From NCBI GenBank assembly GCA_902633655.1, contig CACPHA010000012.1:1-39199 (forward strand): a stretch of 39,199 nucleotides of DNA. Reading direction: 5' to 3'. Position 1 is the stretch's first letter. Each line of letters opens with the position of its first letter. The DNA comes from Paracoccaceae bacterium. Its GTDB lineage: Bacteria > Pseudomonadota > Alphaproteobacteria > Rhodobacterales > Rhodobacteraceae. A program made the position numbers and the translations under genes. The notes beneath the pieces were generated by a model that was given only the letters and a program-made list of their open reading frames with translations, made no database searches and was not told the origin of the DNA. Positions 18,528 to 28,637 of this stretch are shown here, piece by piece.

Positions 18528-18989
18528 TTAACTAGCCAGCCGATCCTTAACCATCGGAGCTACGACCCCAAAGTTCATTCGACCAGTATACTTCGCTTTC
18601 AAAAGACCCATCACTCGGCCCATATCTCGAATAGATGAGGCACCGACTTCAGCAATCGCCGCGATCAAGGCGGCTTCAGTTTCTTCAGTAGAAAGCTGAC
18701 GCGGCAAAAATTCTTCAATTACGGCGATTTCGGCAATTTCTCGATCCGAAAGATCAAATCGACTAGCCTCTTCATAGGCTTTGGCACTCTCCTGGCGCTG
18801 ACGAACCATTCTACCTAAAATAGCTAGCAATTCCGTTTCATCAACACCGTCTTCATTTCCTTCTCCCCGTGCAGCAATGTCGCGATCCTTGATCGCAGCA
18901 TTGATCAAACGCAAGGTGGACAACCTAGCTGTCGCTTTGTCTTTCATCGCCTGTTTCATTTCTGATGTGATACGCGTGCGGAGTTCCAT
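18528..18989 (-). CDS. yqeY: GatB/YqeY domain protein
   Basis: A 153-residue helical protein equal to the tail domain of GatB, the subunit of the tRNA-dependent amidotransferase. It shows MELRTRITSEMKQAMKDK, STLRLINAAIKDRDIAARG and SIRDMGRVMGLLKAKYTGRM, all conserved in YqeY. Free-standing YqeY is thought to bind tRNA; its role is not settled. The gene diverges from carA, sharing a 170-bp intergenic region, a pairing common in Rhodobacterales. The AGGA before the ATG is unusually close, about one base away, so translation may start leaderless or weakly. Confidence 0.92.
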   Translation of the reverse strand: MELRTRITSEMKQAMKDKATARLSTLRLINAAIKDRDIAARGEGNEDGVDETELLAILGRMVRQRQESAKAYEEASRFDLSDREIAEIAVIEEFLPRQLSTEETEAALIAAIAEVGASSIRDMGRVMGLLKAKYTGRMNFGVVAPMVKDRLAS

Positions 18990-19159
18990 GTCCTAACCGA
19001 TTACTTCAATACAAGGTCGAAGATTTAACCATACTAAAAGGAAGCCGTGAGAGCAATAGGTGATATATGTATGTTGAAAGCTATTATGACCTCATCACCC
19101 CCTTGACCCACAGGAAGTAGCCAACTAGCTTACCGCCGATTAACAGAAGTTAAATCATA

Positions 19160-20311
19160 ATGACAAGATATCTTAGACAAGAAACAAATGCCTGTCTTGC
19201 CCTTAACGATGGAACGCTTTTTTTTGGTCAGGGCTTTGGCGCTACGGGTCAAACTGTTGGAGAGCTATGCTTTAATACAGCCATGACCGGATACCAGGAG
19301 ATAATGACGGATCCATCTTATGCTGGACAAATAGTCACTTTCACTTTTCCACATATCGGTAATGTAGGAACAACTTTGGAAGACGATGAAGCAATGAACC
19401 CTGTTGCAGAAGGCATGGTTGTGAAATGGGATATAAGCGAGCCGTCTAACTGGCGAGCACAGACAAAACTTGCCAACTGGCTAAGTTCACACGGCAAAAT
19501 AGCAATTTCTGGTTTAGACACGAGGCGTTTAACTCGGGCAATTCGACGAAGCGGCGCTCCCCATGTAGCTCTTGCACACTTTGAGGATGGGAATTTTGAC
19601 ACCGAGGCCTTGATTGCTAAAGCACGCGAATTTCAGGGCTTGGCAGATTTGGACTTAGCCCAAAAAGTAACCTGTGCACAAAGCTACAATTGGGATGAAT
19701 GCCGTTGGGCTTGGCCTGAGGGTTATGAGAAACAACAAGACCCAAAATTTAAAGTTGTTGCAATTGACTTTGGAGCCAAGAGAAATATTCTCCGTTCTTT
19801 AGCTTCTGCTGGGTGTGACATTACTGTTCTACCCGCGACCTCTAGCGCCGAAGACGTGTTAAGTCACACTCCAGACGGGATTTTCTTGTCAAACGGTCCA
19901 GGTGATCCTGCCGCAACGGGTTTATATGCCGTTCCAATGATCCGCCGACTTCTTGAAGAAAAGAAAATACCGATCTTCGGCATCTGCCTTGGTCATCAAA
20001 TGTTGGCACTGGCCTTGGGCGCCAAAACAATAAAAATGCATCACGGGCACCACGGAGCGAACCACCCGGTCAAGGACAAAGAAACAGGCAAAGTCGAAAT
20101 AACATCAATGAATCATGGGTTTTGTGTAGACTCACAAACCCTTCCAAAGGGTGTATTGGAAACTCACATCTCTCTATTTGACGGATCAAATTGCGGTATT
20201 CGCCTCGAAGGTCGGCCAGTATTTTCTGTACAGTATCACCCCGAAGCAAGTCCTGGTCCACAGGATAGTAATTATCTATTTGAGAAATTTTCTGATCTAA
20301 TGGCATTATAG
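19160..20311 (+). CDS. carA: Carbamoyl-phosphate synthase small (glutaminase) subunit
   Basis: Supplies ammonia from glutamine to CarB for carbamoyl phosphate, the shared precursor of pyrimidines and arginine. The 383-residue protein has the N-terminal CarA domain (ALNDGTLFFGQGFGATGQTV, TAMTGYQEIMTDPSYAGQIV) and a class I glutamine amidotransferase domain: nucleophile Cys in GICLGHQMLALALGAK and the His-Glu pair in VQYHPEASPGPQD. carB is not in the window. The ATG at 19160 fits the family N-terminus; the ribosome site is weak. The downstream nucleotidase gene also concerns pyrimidines. Confidence 0.97.
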   Translation: MTRYLRQETNACLALNDGTLFFGQGFGATGQTVGELCFNTAMTGYQEIMTDPSYAGQIVTFTFPHIGNVGTTLEDDEAMNPVAEGMVVKWDISEPSNWRAQTKLANWLSSHGKIAISGLDTRRLTRAIRRSGAPHVALAHFEDGNFDTEALIAKAREFQGLADLDLAQKVTCAQSYNWDECRWAWPEGYEKQQDPKFKVVAIDFGAKRNILRSLASAGCDITVLPATSSAEDVLSHTPDGIFLSNGPGDPAATGLYAVPMIRRLLEEKKIPIFGICLGHQMLALALGAKTIKMHHGHHGANHPVKDKETGKVEITSMNHGFCVDSQTLPKGVLETHISLFDGSNCGIRLEGRPVFSVQYHPEASPGPQDSNYLFEKFSDLMAL

Positions 20312-20404
20312 ATTTGTTTAATATAGTTTTCAGAGAATGTTCAATTCATTCTGTCATTCTAATTAACAGTCAGACCAAAATTCTCTATCAAGCCTGAGAT
20401 TCTC

Positions 20405-21052
20405 ATGCCAAAAAAACAGTTCAAGAAAGTCACTAATTGGGTCTTTGATCTTGATCACACACTCTATGCTCCGGATCATAAATTATTTAGTCAAATTGAA
20501 CATAAAATGACTCTTTATATCATGGATACATTAGGTTTGGATGCAGATGAAGCCAATAAACTACGCCATCGCTATTGGAACACTTATGGAACAACTCTGG
20601 CAGGACTGATGGAAGAACACCGAATCGATCCCGTTCCATTTCTATGGGATGTACACCAAATCGATTTTTCCGTTCTGAAACCCGACCCTTTACTAGGTGC
20701 TGCTATAAGCGCACTGCCTGGACGTAAGATCGTGTACACGAACGGAACGATCCCATATGCAAAGGAAGCCCTTCTGACACTCCAGATCAGTACAGTATTT
20801 GACGCTATTTACGGCGTGGAAAGTGCTGGATATCGCCCAAAACCACAAAGGAAAGCCTTCGAAACTGTATTTAGCGCAGATAATACGAATACAAAAAATG
20901 GAGCTATGTTTGAGGACGATCAGCGAAATCTCGTAATACCAAAAAAACTTGGCATGCGCACAGTTTTGGTTACACCCTCTTGCGAGAGCGTTCCACCACA
21001 TGTTGATTTTATCACATCCGATTTGACTACCTTCCTGCGTCAGATCGTCTAG
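20405..21052 (+). CDS. HAD-family pyrimidine 5'-nucleotidase
   Basis: A 215-residue haloacid dehalogenase-fold phosphatase resembling yeast Sdt1/Phm8, which dephosphorylate UMP and CMP. HAD motif I is FDLDHTLY with nucleophile Asp, motif II is VYTNGT, motif III is the Lys in YRPKPQ, and motif IV is FEDDQRN. The helical cap insert contains LRHRYWNTYGTTLAGLMEEH, typical of the group. It lies 93 bp after carA; the link between pyrimidine synthesis and nucleotide turnover is plausible but inferred. Exact substrate not proven. Confidence 0.88.
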   Translation: MPKKQFKKVTNWVFDLDHTLYAPDHKLFSQIEHKMTLYIMDTLGLDADEANKLRHRYWNTYGTTLAGLMEEHRIDPVPFLWDVHQIDFSVLKPDPLLGAAISALPGRKIVYTNGTIPYAKEALLTLQISTVFDAIYGVESAGYRPKPQRKAFETVFSADNTNTKNGAMFEDDQRNLVIPKKLGMRTVLVTPSCESVPPHVDFITSDLTTFLRQIV

Positions 21053-21113
21053 GTAGGATTGGAGTATTTGAAGTAATGCGTTACTACCCCGTTTGGAGTT
21101 TTAAGGATTTCGT

Positions 21114-22319
21114 ATGGACATAGACAAAGTGGATGTTTTTATATCTGGTGGTGGCATTTCGGGCATGGTGGCAGCGATTGCATTCGAACAACTCGGATGT
21201 AGCGTAATTTGCGCAGATCCGGTGCCACCTGCTCAATCTAGAGAAACGGCAAGCGCTGACTTACGAACGACTGCTTTTTTGCAACCCTCAAAGGAGTTTC
21301 TTGAAAGTCTTTCCCTTTGGGATAGGCTGGAAGATCACGCTATGCCGCTTGAGGTGATGCGTATTGCCGATGCCGGAGGCCCGGAAAATCCACCGAAGAT
21401 AAGAGTGACAAAAGACTTCAAATCAAGCGATATTTCAGACCGGCCATTTGGCTGGAATGTTCCTAATTGGCTCACCCGAAGAGAACTGTTGGCGGCTATA
21501 GAGCTAAAACCAAATGCAAACTTTCTTTCCGGTGTACGGACAGAGCGGGTATTAACTCGCGATAAAGAGGCGCGGGTTTTTCTAAGCAATGGTCAAACTC
21601 TAGCTGCAACTTTGGTTATCGGCGCTGATGGACGTAACTCTCTTGTACGTAAGGATGCAAAGATCAATGTCCGTACAAAAAGTTTTGGCCAGAAAGCAAT
21701 CTCTTTTGCAGTCACACATCCAAACCCACATTATAATGTATCAACAGAAATTCATCGCAAGGGTGGGCCCTTTACGCTGGTACCATTACCTCATCACCAA
21801 GGAAACCCATCATCTGCCGTTATCTGGATGGAAAACTCTGAAGAGGCCGTACGGCTTATGACATTGGGAACAGCGGAATTTGAAGAAGAAATGACTTCAA
21901 GATCCTGTAGTGTTTTAGGCCAACTCAAACTTGCTACAAAACGATCCATCTGGCCAATGATTGCGCAGTATGCAAAGCGCTTAAATTCAAAGCGCATTGC
22001 ACTCGTGGCAGAAGCAGCCCATGTCGTGCCTCCAATTGGAGCGCAGGGATTGAATATGAGTCTTAAGGATATCAAAACCTTGATGGATCTGGCGGAAAAA
22101 ACCCACGATGTCGGAGCATTTGATATTCTAGAGCGCTATCACAAAATGAGAATTAACGACATTCGCTTGCGGGTGAACGGTATTAATTTGTTAAATCAAG
22201 CATCCTTATCCAACAATCAAATGATCCGAGATATTCGCTCATATGGCATAAACATGTTTCATAGATCTATCCCAATCCGGAAAGGTCTTATGAAGCTTGG
22301 ACTTGGCTTAAGCGCGTGA
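21114..22319 (+). CDS. UbiH/UbiF-family FAD-dependent ubiquinone hydroxylase
   Basis: A 401-residue flavin monooxygenase of the ubiquinone-ring hydroxylase family. The FAD-binding GxGxxG region reads FISGGGISGMVAAIAFEQLG, the middle motif is VIGADGRNSLVRKDA and the second FAD motif is ALVAEAAHVVPPIGAQGLNM. The usual GD before AAH is AE here. Which ring position it hydroxylates (UbiH, UbiF, UbiI or UbiL type) cannot be decided by eye. The start has AAGGA seven bases upstream. It lies 61 bp after the nucleotidase and may share its transcript. A long palindrome follows the stop. Confidence 0.88.
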   Translation: MDIDKVDVFISGGGISGMVAAIAFEQLGCSVICADPVPPAQSRETASADLRTTAFLQPSKEFLESLSLWDRLEDHAMPLEVMRIADAGGPENPPKIRVTKDFKSSDISDRPFGWNVPNWLTRRELLAAIELKPNANFLSGVRTERVLTRDKEARVFLSNGQTLAATLVIGADGRNSLVRKDAKINVRTKSFGQKAISFAVTHPNPHYNVSTEIHRKGGPFTLVPLPHHQGNPSSAVIWMENSEEAVRLMTLGTAEFEEEMTSRSCSVLGQLKLATKRSIWPMIAQYAKRLNSKRIALVAEAAHVVPPIGAQGLNMSLKDIKTLMDLAEKTHDVGAFDILERYHKMRINDIRLRVNGINLLNQASLSNNQMIRDIRSYGINMFHRSIPIRKGLMKLGLGLSA

Positions 22320-22351
22320 GCTTTAAACATAAGTGAGCATTTAGAATTTAT

Positions 22352-22383
22352 CATGTCAAAAGCTTTTAAAAACTTTTGATATG
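22352..22383. repeat. 32-bp near-perfect palindrome between convergent genes
   Basis: 16-base half-sites centred at 22367/22368 pair at 14 positions, plus one G-T. The core is TCAAAAG, ten bases, CTTTTGA. It lies 33 bp after the UbiH-family stop and about 170 bp beyond the end of the convergent lrp gene. There is no T-run on the plus side, so it is not a textbook terminator, though a bidirectional stop signal is the simplest guess. Confidence 0.55.
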
Positions 22384-22556
22384 TGATTGAGAAAAATAAT
22401 ATTTAAAAAACTTCTGACCTATCAGGATCAACATGCCCCAGTAGTCCCGTCAATAATTTTTCCAAACGCTAGCAGAACAGTTATACATATTGCAGGACAA
22501 AAAAAATGCTTTCGCTCCAAAGTACCAATTTTTAACACATGCAACTTACCTCGCAG

Positions 22557-23012
22557 TTAGATCGGCCCAGGCCTCCGTTCTTCACTTAATAGGACATTGG
22601 CTTCAACATCCCCAACCCCTGGCAACCTCATGATGCGGCGGCGGAGAATACGTTCAAAATCAGCGATATCGCGAGCTACTACTCGAAGACGGTAATCATA
22701 CATACCCAACACATGCTCAACCATTTGAACCTCAGGTATCCCCGATGCAGCGCCTTCAAAATCTGCCAGACTAACTCCCTTTTTACCAGAAAGTTTCACA
22801 CCAAGAAAAACAGTTACACCAAAACCAAGATTTGCGCGGTCCAAGACAAGACGATGCCCTTTTATTACACCGCTGTCTTCAAGCCTCCGCACACGGCGCC
22901 AAATTGCGGGCTGTGACATGCCCAGAATTTGCGCCAATGCGGCAGCGGACTGATCCGCGTTTTCTGAAAGCAACCTCAAAAGGCGCATGTCAATAACATC
23001 AAAGTTACTCAT
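22557..23012 (-). CDS. Lrp/AsnC family transcription regulator (second of pair)
   Basis: A 151-residue feast/famine regulator. The N-terminal winged helix-turn-helix reads DVIDMRLLRLLSENADQSAA, then LAQILGMSQPAIWRRVRRLE. The C-terminal RAM/AsnC ligand-binding domain contains VFLGVKLSGKKGV and VLGMYDYRLRVVARDIADFE. Its ATG overlaps the stop of the upstream lrp gene (ATGA), so the two are translationally coupled and may form a heteromer. The pair is divergent from ilvC, which suggests control of branched-chain amino acid synthesis; leucine or a related amino acid is the likely ligand, by inference. Confidence 0.93.
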   Translation of the reverse strand: MSNFDVIDMRLLRLLSENADQSAAALAQILGMSQPAIWRRVRRLEDSGVIKGHRLVLDRANLGFGVTVFLGVKLSGKKGVSLADFEGAASGIPEVQMVEHVLGMYDYRLRVVARDIADFERILRRRIMRLPGVGDVEANVLLSEERRPGPI

Positions 23013-23464
23013 AATGGTAGATCTTCATTAGATTTTATGCGTGATATGTGCATGAGTGCTTCAATGTCAGCGATATGGGGTAAATGTAAAATCAAATCCC
23101 TATATATTTGCTGATAGTGCCCCATATCCTTTGCAATAACAGAGAGACGCACGTCAATGTGCCCAAGAAACGTTTGAAGTTCTATGACCTGAGGGATCTC
23201 TCGTGCGGCCGCTAAGAATTCATCGAAGGCACTACTTTGGGTTTTATCAAGTGTTACACGTAATGAAACTTCAACTTCAAAACCTAATATTTGCCAGTCG
23301 ATCACCGCCTCTTTGGCAAGAATGGTCCCATTTCTATACATTTTGGAAATCCTGCGCGAAACAACCGCGGGCGTGCTAGCACAGAGTTCTGCAAGTTCCG
23401 CAATGGGTAAGTTTGGTTTGATTTGCAGTCGTCTAAGTATACGGCGATCCAGATCTTGAAGAAT
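23009..23464 (-). CDS. Lrp/AsnC family regulator with probable AUU start codon
   Basis: The HTH domain (LDRRILRRLQIKPNLPIAEL, then CASTPAVVSRRISKMYRNG) is in frame with the RAM domain and extends well upstream of the first ATG at 23341. No ATG, GTG or TTG occurs in frame between the stop codon at 23484-23482 and 23341. The only sensible start is ATT at 23464, seven bases after a good GAAGAG ribosome site. That gives 151 residues, the same length as its neighbour. CTG at 23452 is another possibility. Starting at 23341 would remove most of the DNA-binding domain. The gene is first of the lrp pair, divergent from ilvC. Confidence 0.8.
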   Translation of the reverse strand: MLQDLDRRILRRLQIKPNLPIAELAELCASTPAVVSRRISKMYRNGTILAKEAVIDWQILGFEVEVSLRVTLDKTQSSAFDEFLAAAREIPQVIELQTFLGHIDVRLSVIAKDMGHYQQIYRDLILHLPHIADIEALMHISRIKSNEDLPL

Positions 23465-24615
<1,151 letters not shown>

Positions 24616-24627
24616 ACTAAGCAGTGC

Positions 24628-24649
24628 TTCAGTCATTTAGACTGAATTT
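24628..24649 (+). terminator. Hairpin after ilvC, probable terminator
   Basis: TTCAGTC (24628-24634), loop ATTTA, GACTGAA (24640-24646), then TTT. It lies 12 bp after the stop codon. The T-run is short, so efficiency is uncertain. Confidence 0.5.
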
Positions 24650-25149
24650 GGTCGGTTGTTTAAAAATTCGGAAAGTATTCGTTGCTGAAGGCCACCTTTT
24701 TTGTAATTCAAATTGAAAATTTGGCATACAAATTTAAGTCTGGAAGTGATTGAGAAACCTTTATCAATCACCTAGATAACCTCCTGAACAGTATTTTTTC
24801 ATTTTATGCTGTCTATTGCATGGCGATGACAATCTTCCTTGCGACTACAATCAACGCATTTGAGGGCTTGGCAGTTTAATACTAGATAATGCAGGTCTGT
24901 GTTAACCCTGAGGCTATTCAGCATTTTTTTTGCACACCACGTTTCCCTATGGCCAAATTAACTCGATTAAACAACGTGTTTCCTCTGAATTCGTTGGGTT
25001 CGCAATAGGGTGTGATTAGCTCTGGGTACATTTTTCGGTCAATTCTCTACTTTCAAATCAATGTTTTTAAGTAATCGGTCAGCTTATAGCAAAGCTACTG
25101 CTCTTGACGCATTTCAAACAAACATGGACGGTTATTAAATTTATAGTAA
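24650..25149. other. 500-bp non-coding stretch after ilvC
   Basis: No gene, tRNA or family-like reading recognised. One perfect inverted repeat is present: GTGATTGA (24746-24753) and TCAATCAC (24764-24771) around a 10-base loop, without a T-run. The right end grades into the decayed M24 gene, so part may be its lost promoter and N-terminus. Confidence 0.5.
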
Positions 25150-26239
25150 AAACGGACGTCTTCGTCAGCACTGAAAAAAATAAATTGAAAAGATCAGGGT
25201 GGTGCACGGCCAAAAAATGTTGACCTAGTCGTACTCGGCCCAGGTGCACATGTGAAATGGCTTCTGGGACTCCAACCTCATCCAGACGAGTGTCCTTGTT
25301 TATTTTTCGTAAGCCAAAGTACTTCTGCCCTTCTAATCCCTGCACTAATTTCAGAAGGCACTCGAAAATACTCAGATCTACCCTTTTTATCTGATCCGAT
25401 GCGGATGGACCTTAGGTGGTACTGATGGAGCTGATCAATGAACTTGGTACTAGCCCGAATGCGAACATTGCCTTAGATGAAACTATGCGTACAGATTTTG
25501 CAGCTTTAGTGTAGGAGGTCGCGCCAAAAACCCAATGCCAGTTTTGCGCGTCCACAATTGGGGCGTTGCGAATGCGGAAAGATAAGATTGAATTCCGAAT
25601 GTTAAATGAAAACGCACTGATTGCAGATAGAGTGATGGAGGCCGTCTGGTCATCCATTAAGGCTGGCATGACATAAAAAGATGTGATGGAAGTAATCAAG
25701 CAGGGTTTTTCAGATAGGTGTGCCCAACCCATGTTCCATATCGAAGGAACCGGAGAAAATGGTGCTTTCCCCATTATCAAACTGGAAACACCATTCTGAA
25801 ACCCGGCGACGCAGTTGATGTGGGAGTTATAAAAGGCGGATATTTTCGCACTATACCTAGGAAGATGGTCTTGGGTACACCGTCAGATGATTACCTTAAA
25901 GTGCATCATACTGTCGAAGACGCGGATTGGTCTGCGGTTGAGGTGGCTCGCACTGGTATGGTTACCAGATAAGTTAACGCAGCCGCTCGAAATCTCATCC
26001 AAATGCCAGCAATGGAGAGTATTTTGTCCATCGCTGGGTTATGGGTTAGGATGTTAGATTCACGAGCGACCTTATCTTAGCCCAAACTCAAGTACCTTGC
26101 TGGAAGGTAGGGTATTTTCCATCGAGCCCAGAATTTATATACCCGGAAAATTCAGAGTAAGCTTGGAGGATGTCTTGATCCTAAAAAAGGTGGTTCTGAA
26201 ATTTTATCCGAACTGTCAAGGGGCGCATTTGTGGGCTAA
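25150..26239 (+). pseudogene. Decayed M24 family (Xaa-Pro peptidase/creatinase-like) metallopeptidase gene
   Basis: Fragments of one protein appear in order across all three plus frames: [118 protein letters not shown]; and LEDVLILKK followed by [12 protein letters not shown] to TAA at 26237-26239. Together they make an aminopeptidase-P/prolidase-like protein of about 370 residues. At least four internal stops (after AALV, GMT, MVTR and LS) and about five frameshifts separate them. The metal-ligand segment DIG...SDITR is altered to DVGVIKGGYFRTIPR, and the HGxG region is unreadable. It ends 8 bp from the convergent glmM stop. No intact product is possible. Confidence 0.88.
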
Positions 26240-26246
26240 AACCTCA

Positions 26247-27593
26247 TCAAGCGCAGACGCTGACCACAGAATCCACTACATCATCTACGACCTTCTTCAG
26301 TAGTAAGTCATCTTCACATTCTGCCATCACTCGAATTAGCGGCTCAGTTCCTGATTTCCGTATCAAAATTCGTCCCCGCCCTATCAGAAGGGACTCCGCC
26401 GATTGAACTGCTTTTTGCACCTCTGGAAGTTGTAGCGGTTCCTGGCCGACTGAATAACGGATATTTTTCAGAAGCTGCGGGACTGGTGCAAACACGTCAA
26501 GATTTTCACTTGCAGGTTTACCTGTTTGTAAAATCTCAGCAAGAAATTGAAGACCCGCAATCAATCCATCGCCGGTTGTAGCGTAATCTGTCATCACAAT
26601 ATGGCCGGACTGTTCCCCACCAAGATTAAATCCACCCTCCCTCATACGTTCAACGACATAACGGTCGCCCACTTTCGTACGTTCAAGCCCTATACCACTT
26701 GTTTTAAGATAGCGCTCAAGTCCTAGGTTTGACATTAGTGTTGTTACTAGAGTGCCGCCCTTTAATTTTTTTTCATCGGCCCAACGCACAGCAAGGAGCC
26801 CCATCAACTGATCTCCATCGCCTATTCGGCCTTTTTCGTCTATCAGGATCAAACGGTCAGCATCCCCGTCAAGACATAACCCAACATCTGCACCCGTTTT
26901 AAGAAGTGTCTCAACTGCAAGCTTGGGATCAGTCGAGCCACATTTGTCATTGATATTTTTACCGTCAGGGTTGACACCAACCGTGACCACTTCCGCCCCC
27001 AACTCCCAGAGAACTTCCGGTGCCGCGCGGTAAGCAGCACCATTGGCGCAATCGATAACTACTTTTATTCCGTCAAGACGCATACCGGTTGGAAAAGTAG
27101 ATTTTGCCCGTTCTACATAACGAAAGCGTCCATCATCAACCCTTTGCGCTCGACCGATGTCAAGAGCTGAAGCAGACGGTAACCCATTATCCAAAAGTTC
27201 TTCGATCTCCATTTCAACTTGATCAGAAAGCTTAAAACCATCAGGCCCAAAAAACTTTATGCCATTGTCCCAAAATTTATTATGACTAGCAGAAACCATA
27301 ATTCCAAGGTCCGCACGCATCGAAGGTGTTAGAAGTCCGACAGCTGGCGTGGGAACAGGGCCGAGGAGCAAAACATCCATACCTGCAGACGTTAATCCTG
27401 CGGTCAGAGCATACTCGAACATATATCCAGATTGACGTGTGTCTTTGCCAATCACAACGCGCTTCGATGCTCCTTTTTGGACTCCGAAATACTTGCCTAC
27501 TGCCTCACCTATTCGCTGTGCCATAGACGCTGTCATCGGATGTTTGTTTACCTCCCCTCTAATACCATCCGTTCCAAATAATTTTCTACCCAT
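26247..27593 (-). CDS. glmM: Phosphoglucosamine mutase
   Basis: Converts glucosamine-6-phosphate to glucosamine-1-phosphate on the way to UDP-GlcNAc for peptidoglycan and lipid A. The 448-residue protein starts [16 protein letters not shown]. The phosphoserine loop is [16 protein letters not shown], the Mg-binding loop [14 protein letters not shown], the sugar-binding loop GGEQSGHIV and the phosphate-binding loop [14 protein letters not shown]. The ATG at 27593 is chosen because it matches the family and has GGAG upstream; a longer open frame adds 41 unrelated residues. It overlaps the end of folP by 8 bases, so the two are coupled. Confidence 0.97.
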   Translation of the reverse strand: MGRKLFGTDGIRGEVNKHPMTASMAQRIGEAVGKYFGVQKGASKRVVIGKDTRQSGYMFEYALTAGLTSAGMDVLLLGPVPTPAVGLLTPSMRADLGIMVSASHNKFWDNGIKFFGPDGFKLSDQVEMEIEELLDNGLPSASALDIGRAQRVDDGRFRYVERAKSTFPTGMRLDGIKVVIDCANGAAYRAAPEVLWELGAEVVTVGVNPDGKNINDKCGSTDPKLAVETLLKTGADVGLCLDGDADRLILIDEKGRIGDGDQLMGLLAVRWADEKKLKGGTLVTTLMSNLGLERYLKTSGIGLERTKVGDRYVVERMREGGFNLGGEQSGHIVMTDYATTGDGLIAGLQFLAEILQTGKPASENLDVFAPVPQLLKNIRYSVGQEPLQLPEVQKAVQSAESLLIGRGRILIRKSGTEPLIRVMAECEDDLLLKKVVDDVVDSVVSVCA

Positions 27594-28599
27594 AGTTATC
27601 TCCAAATTTAATCCTTTGCCACATATCAAAAGCCTGACGTGTTTCTTGCACATCGTGTACTCTAAAAATTTGCACTCCCTGCGACACACCCGCCAATGCG
27701 GTAGCAACCGACCCAATCAAGCGTTCTTCGGCTTGTTCGGCACCGGTCACCGTTCCAATAAATCCTTTACGAGACACTCCAAGTAAAATTGGAACACCAA
27801 GTCCGTGAAAAAGTGACAACTTTTCTAGAAGAGCCAAATTTTGCCGCATAGTCTTACCAAAACCTATTCCTGGATCTGCAATAATTTTTGATCTTGAAAT
27901 CCCTGCGTTGACCAGCAAGGAAATTTGATTTTCCAAAAAATCAAAAACATCCAAAACAACGTTTTCATACACAGGATTCTCCTGCATGTATTCAGGTAGT
28001 CCTTGAGAATGCATTACACAAACAGGAACAGCTTCAGCAACACACAATGGCAAAAGTTTGGAATCAAATTGGAAGCCAGACACATCATTGACAAGCGATG
28101 CACCGGAGGCGATCGCAACTTCAGCTACCGAAGCTTTTCGGGTGTCTATAGAAATTGCAATTTTTAAATGACAAATTTTGTCGATTACAGGTTTAACCCG
28201 CTTTTTTTCAATCTCAGCTGAGATTTCTTTCGATCCCGGGCGAGTAGACTCTCCGCCTATATCTATAAAGTCTGAACCTTGTAGGCTTAGTGAGTTTGCA
28301 TGCGCAACGGCGGAATTTAAACTATTATACTTTCCTCCATCAGAAAAGCTATCTGGCGTGACATTCAAAATACCCATGATCCGTGGACGATCAAAAGTAA
28401 CTTGGGCGATGGATGAGCGCTTTTCACAAAATCGCATTTTCCAGTTGTCTGGAAGCTCCTTAACTGGCAGAATTTCTGGTTTCTCAAACCTTGATAGCCG
28501 TTCAACATGAGTGAACCATAAACGCCCTCCGGTCAAAGAAAGTGCAGCCGCTGGATGAACAGAGTCAGCGATCAATATTGGTCGAAAATAAGGGCCCAT
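27586..28599 (-). CDS. folP: Dihydropteroate synthase
   Basis: Joins p-aminobenzoate to the pterin diphosphate in folate synthesis; the target of sulfonamides. The 337-residue protein carries an extra N-terminal segment of about 70 residues before the TIM barrel, as in other Rhodobacterales. Barrel motifs: [68 protein letters not shown], and a C-terminal [17 protein letters not shown]. It lies 38 bp after folB and overlaps glmM, forming the folB-folP-glmM series. Confidence 0.96.
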   Translation of the reverse strand: MGPYFRPILIADSVHPAAALSLTGGRLWFTHVERLSRFEKPEILPVKELPDNWKMRFCEKRSSIAQVTFDRPRIMGILNVTPDSFSDGGKYNSLNSAVAHANSLSLQGSDFIDIGGESTRPGSKEISAEIEKKRVKPVIDKICHLKIAISIDTRKASVAEVAIASGASLVNDVSGFQFDSKLLPLCVAEAVPVCVMHSQGLPEYMQENPVYENVVLDVFDFLENQISLLVNAGISRSKIIADPGIGFGKTMRQNLALLEKLSLFHGLGVPILLGVSRKGFIGTVTGAEQAEERLIGSVATALAGVSQGVQIFRVHDVQETRQAFDMWQRIKFGDNYG

Positions 28600-28637
28600 A
28601 TTAAGCTCATCATGGAAAAATTAAGACCTTGCAACAA

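Noticed and set aside
24746-24771. Inverted repeat GTGATTGA/TCAATCAC as an FNR-type site
   Set aside because: The TTGA...TCAA halves are spaced too far apart for the 14-bp FNR box, and there is no neighbouring target gene.
25079-25345. Minus-strand open frame of 88 codons
   Set aside because: It lies opposite the N-terminal part of the decayed M24 gene, whose recognisable protein text is on the plus strand.
27594-27716. Longer glmM with 41 extra N-terminal residues
   Set aside because: The added residues lie within folP, are unlike GlmM, and the ATG at 27593 has GGAG upstream and the conserved [13 protein letters not shown] start.
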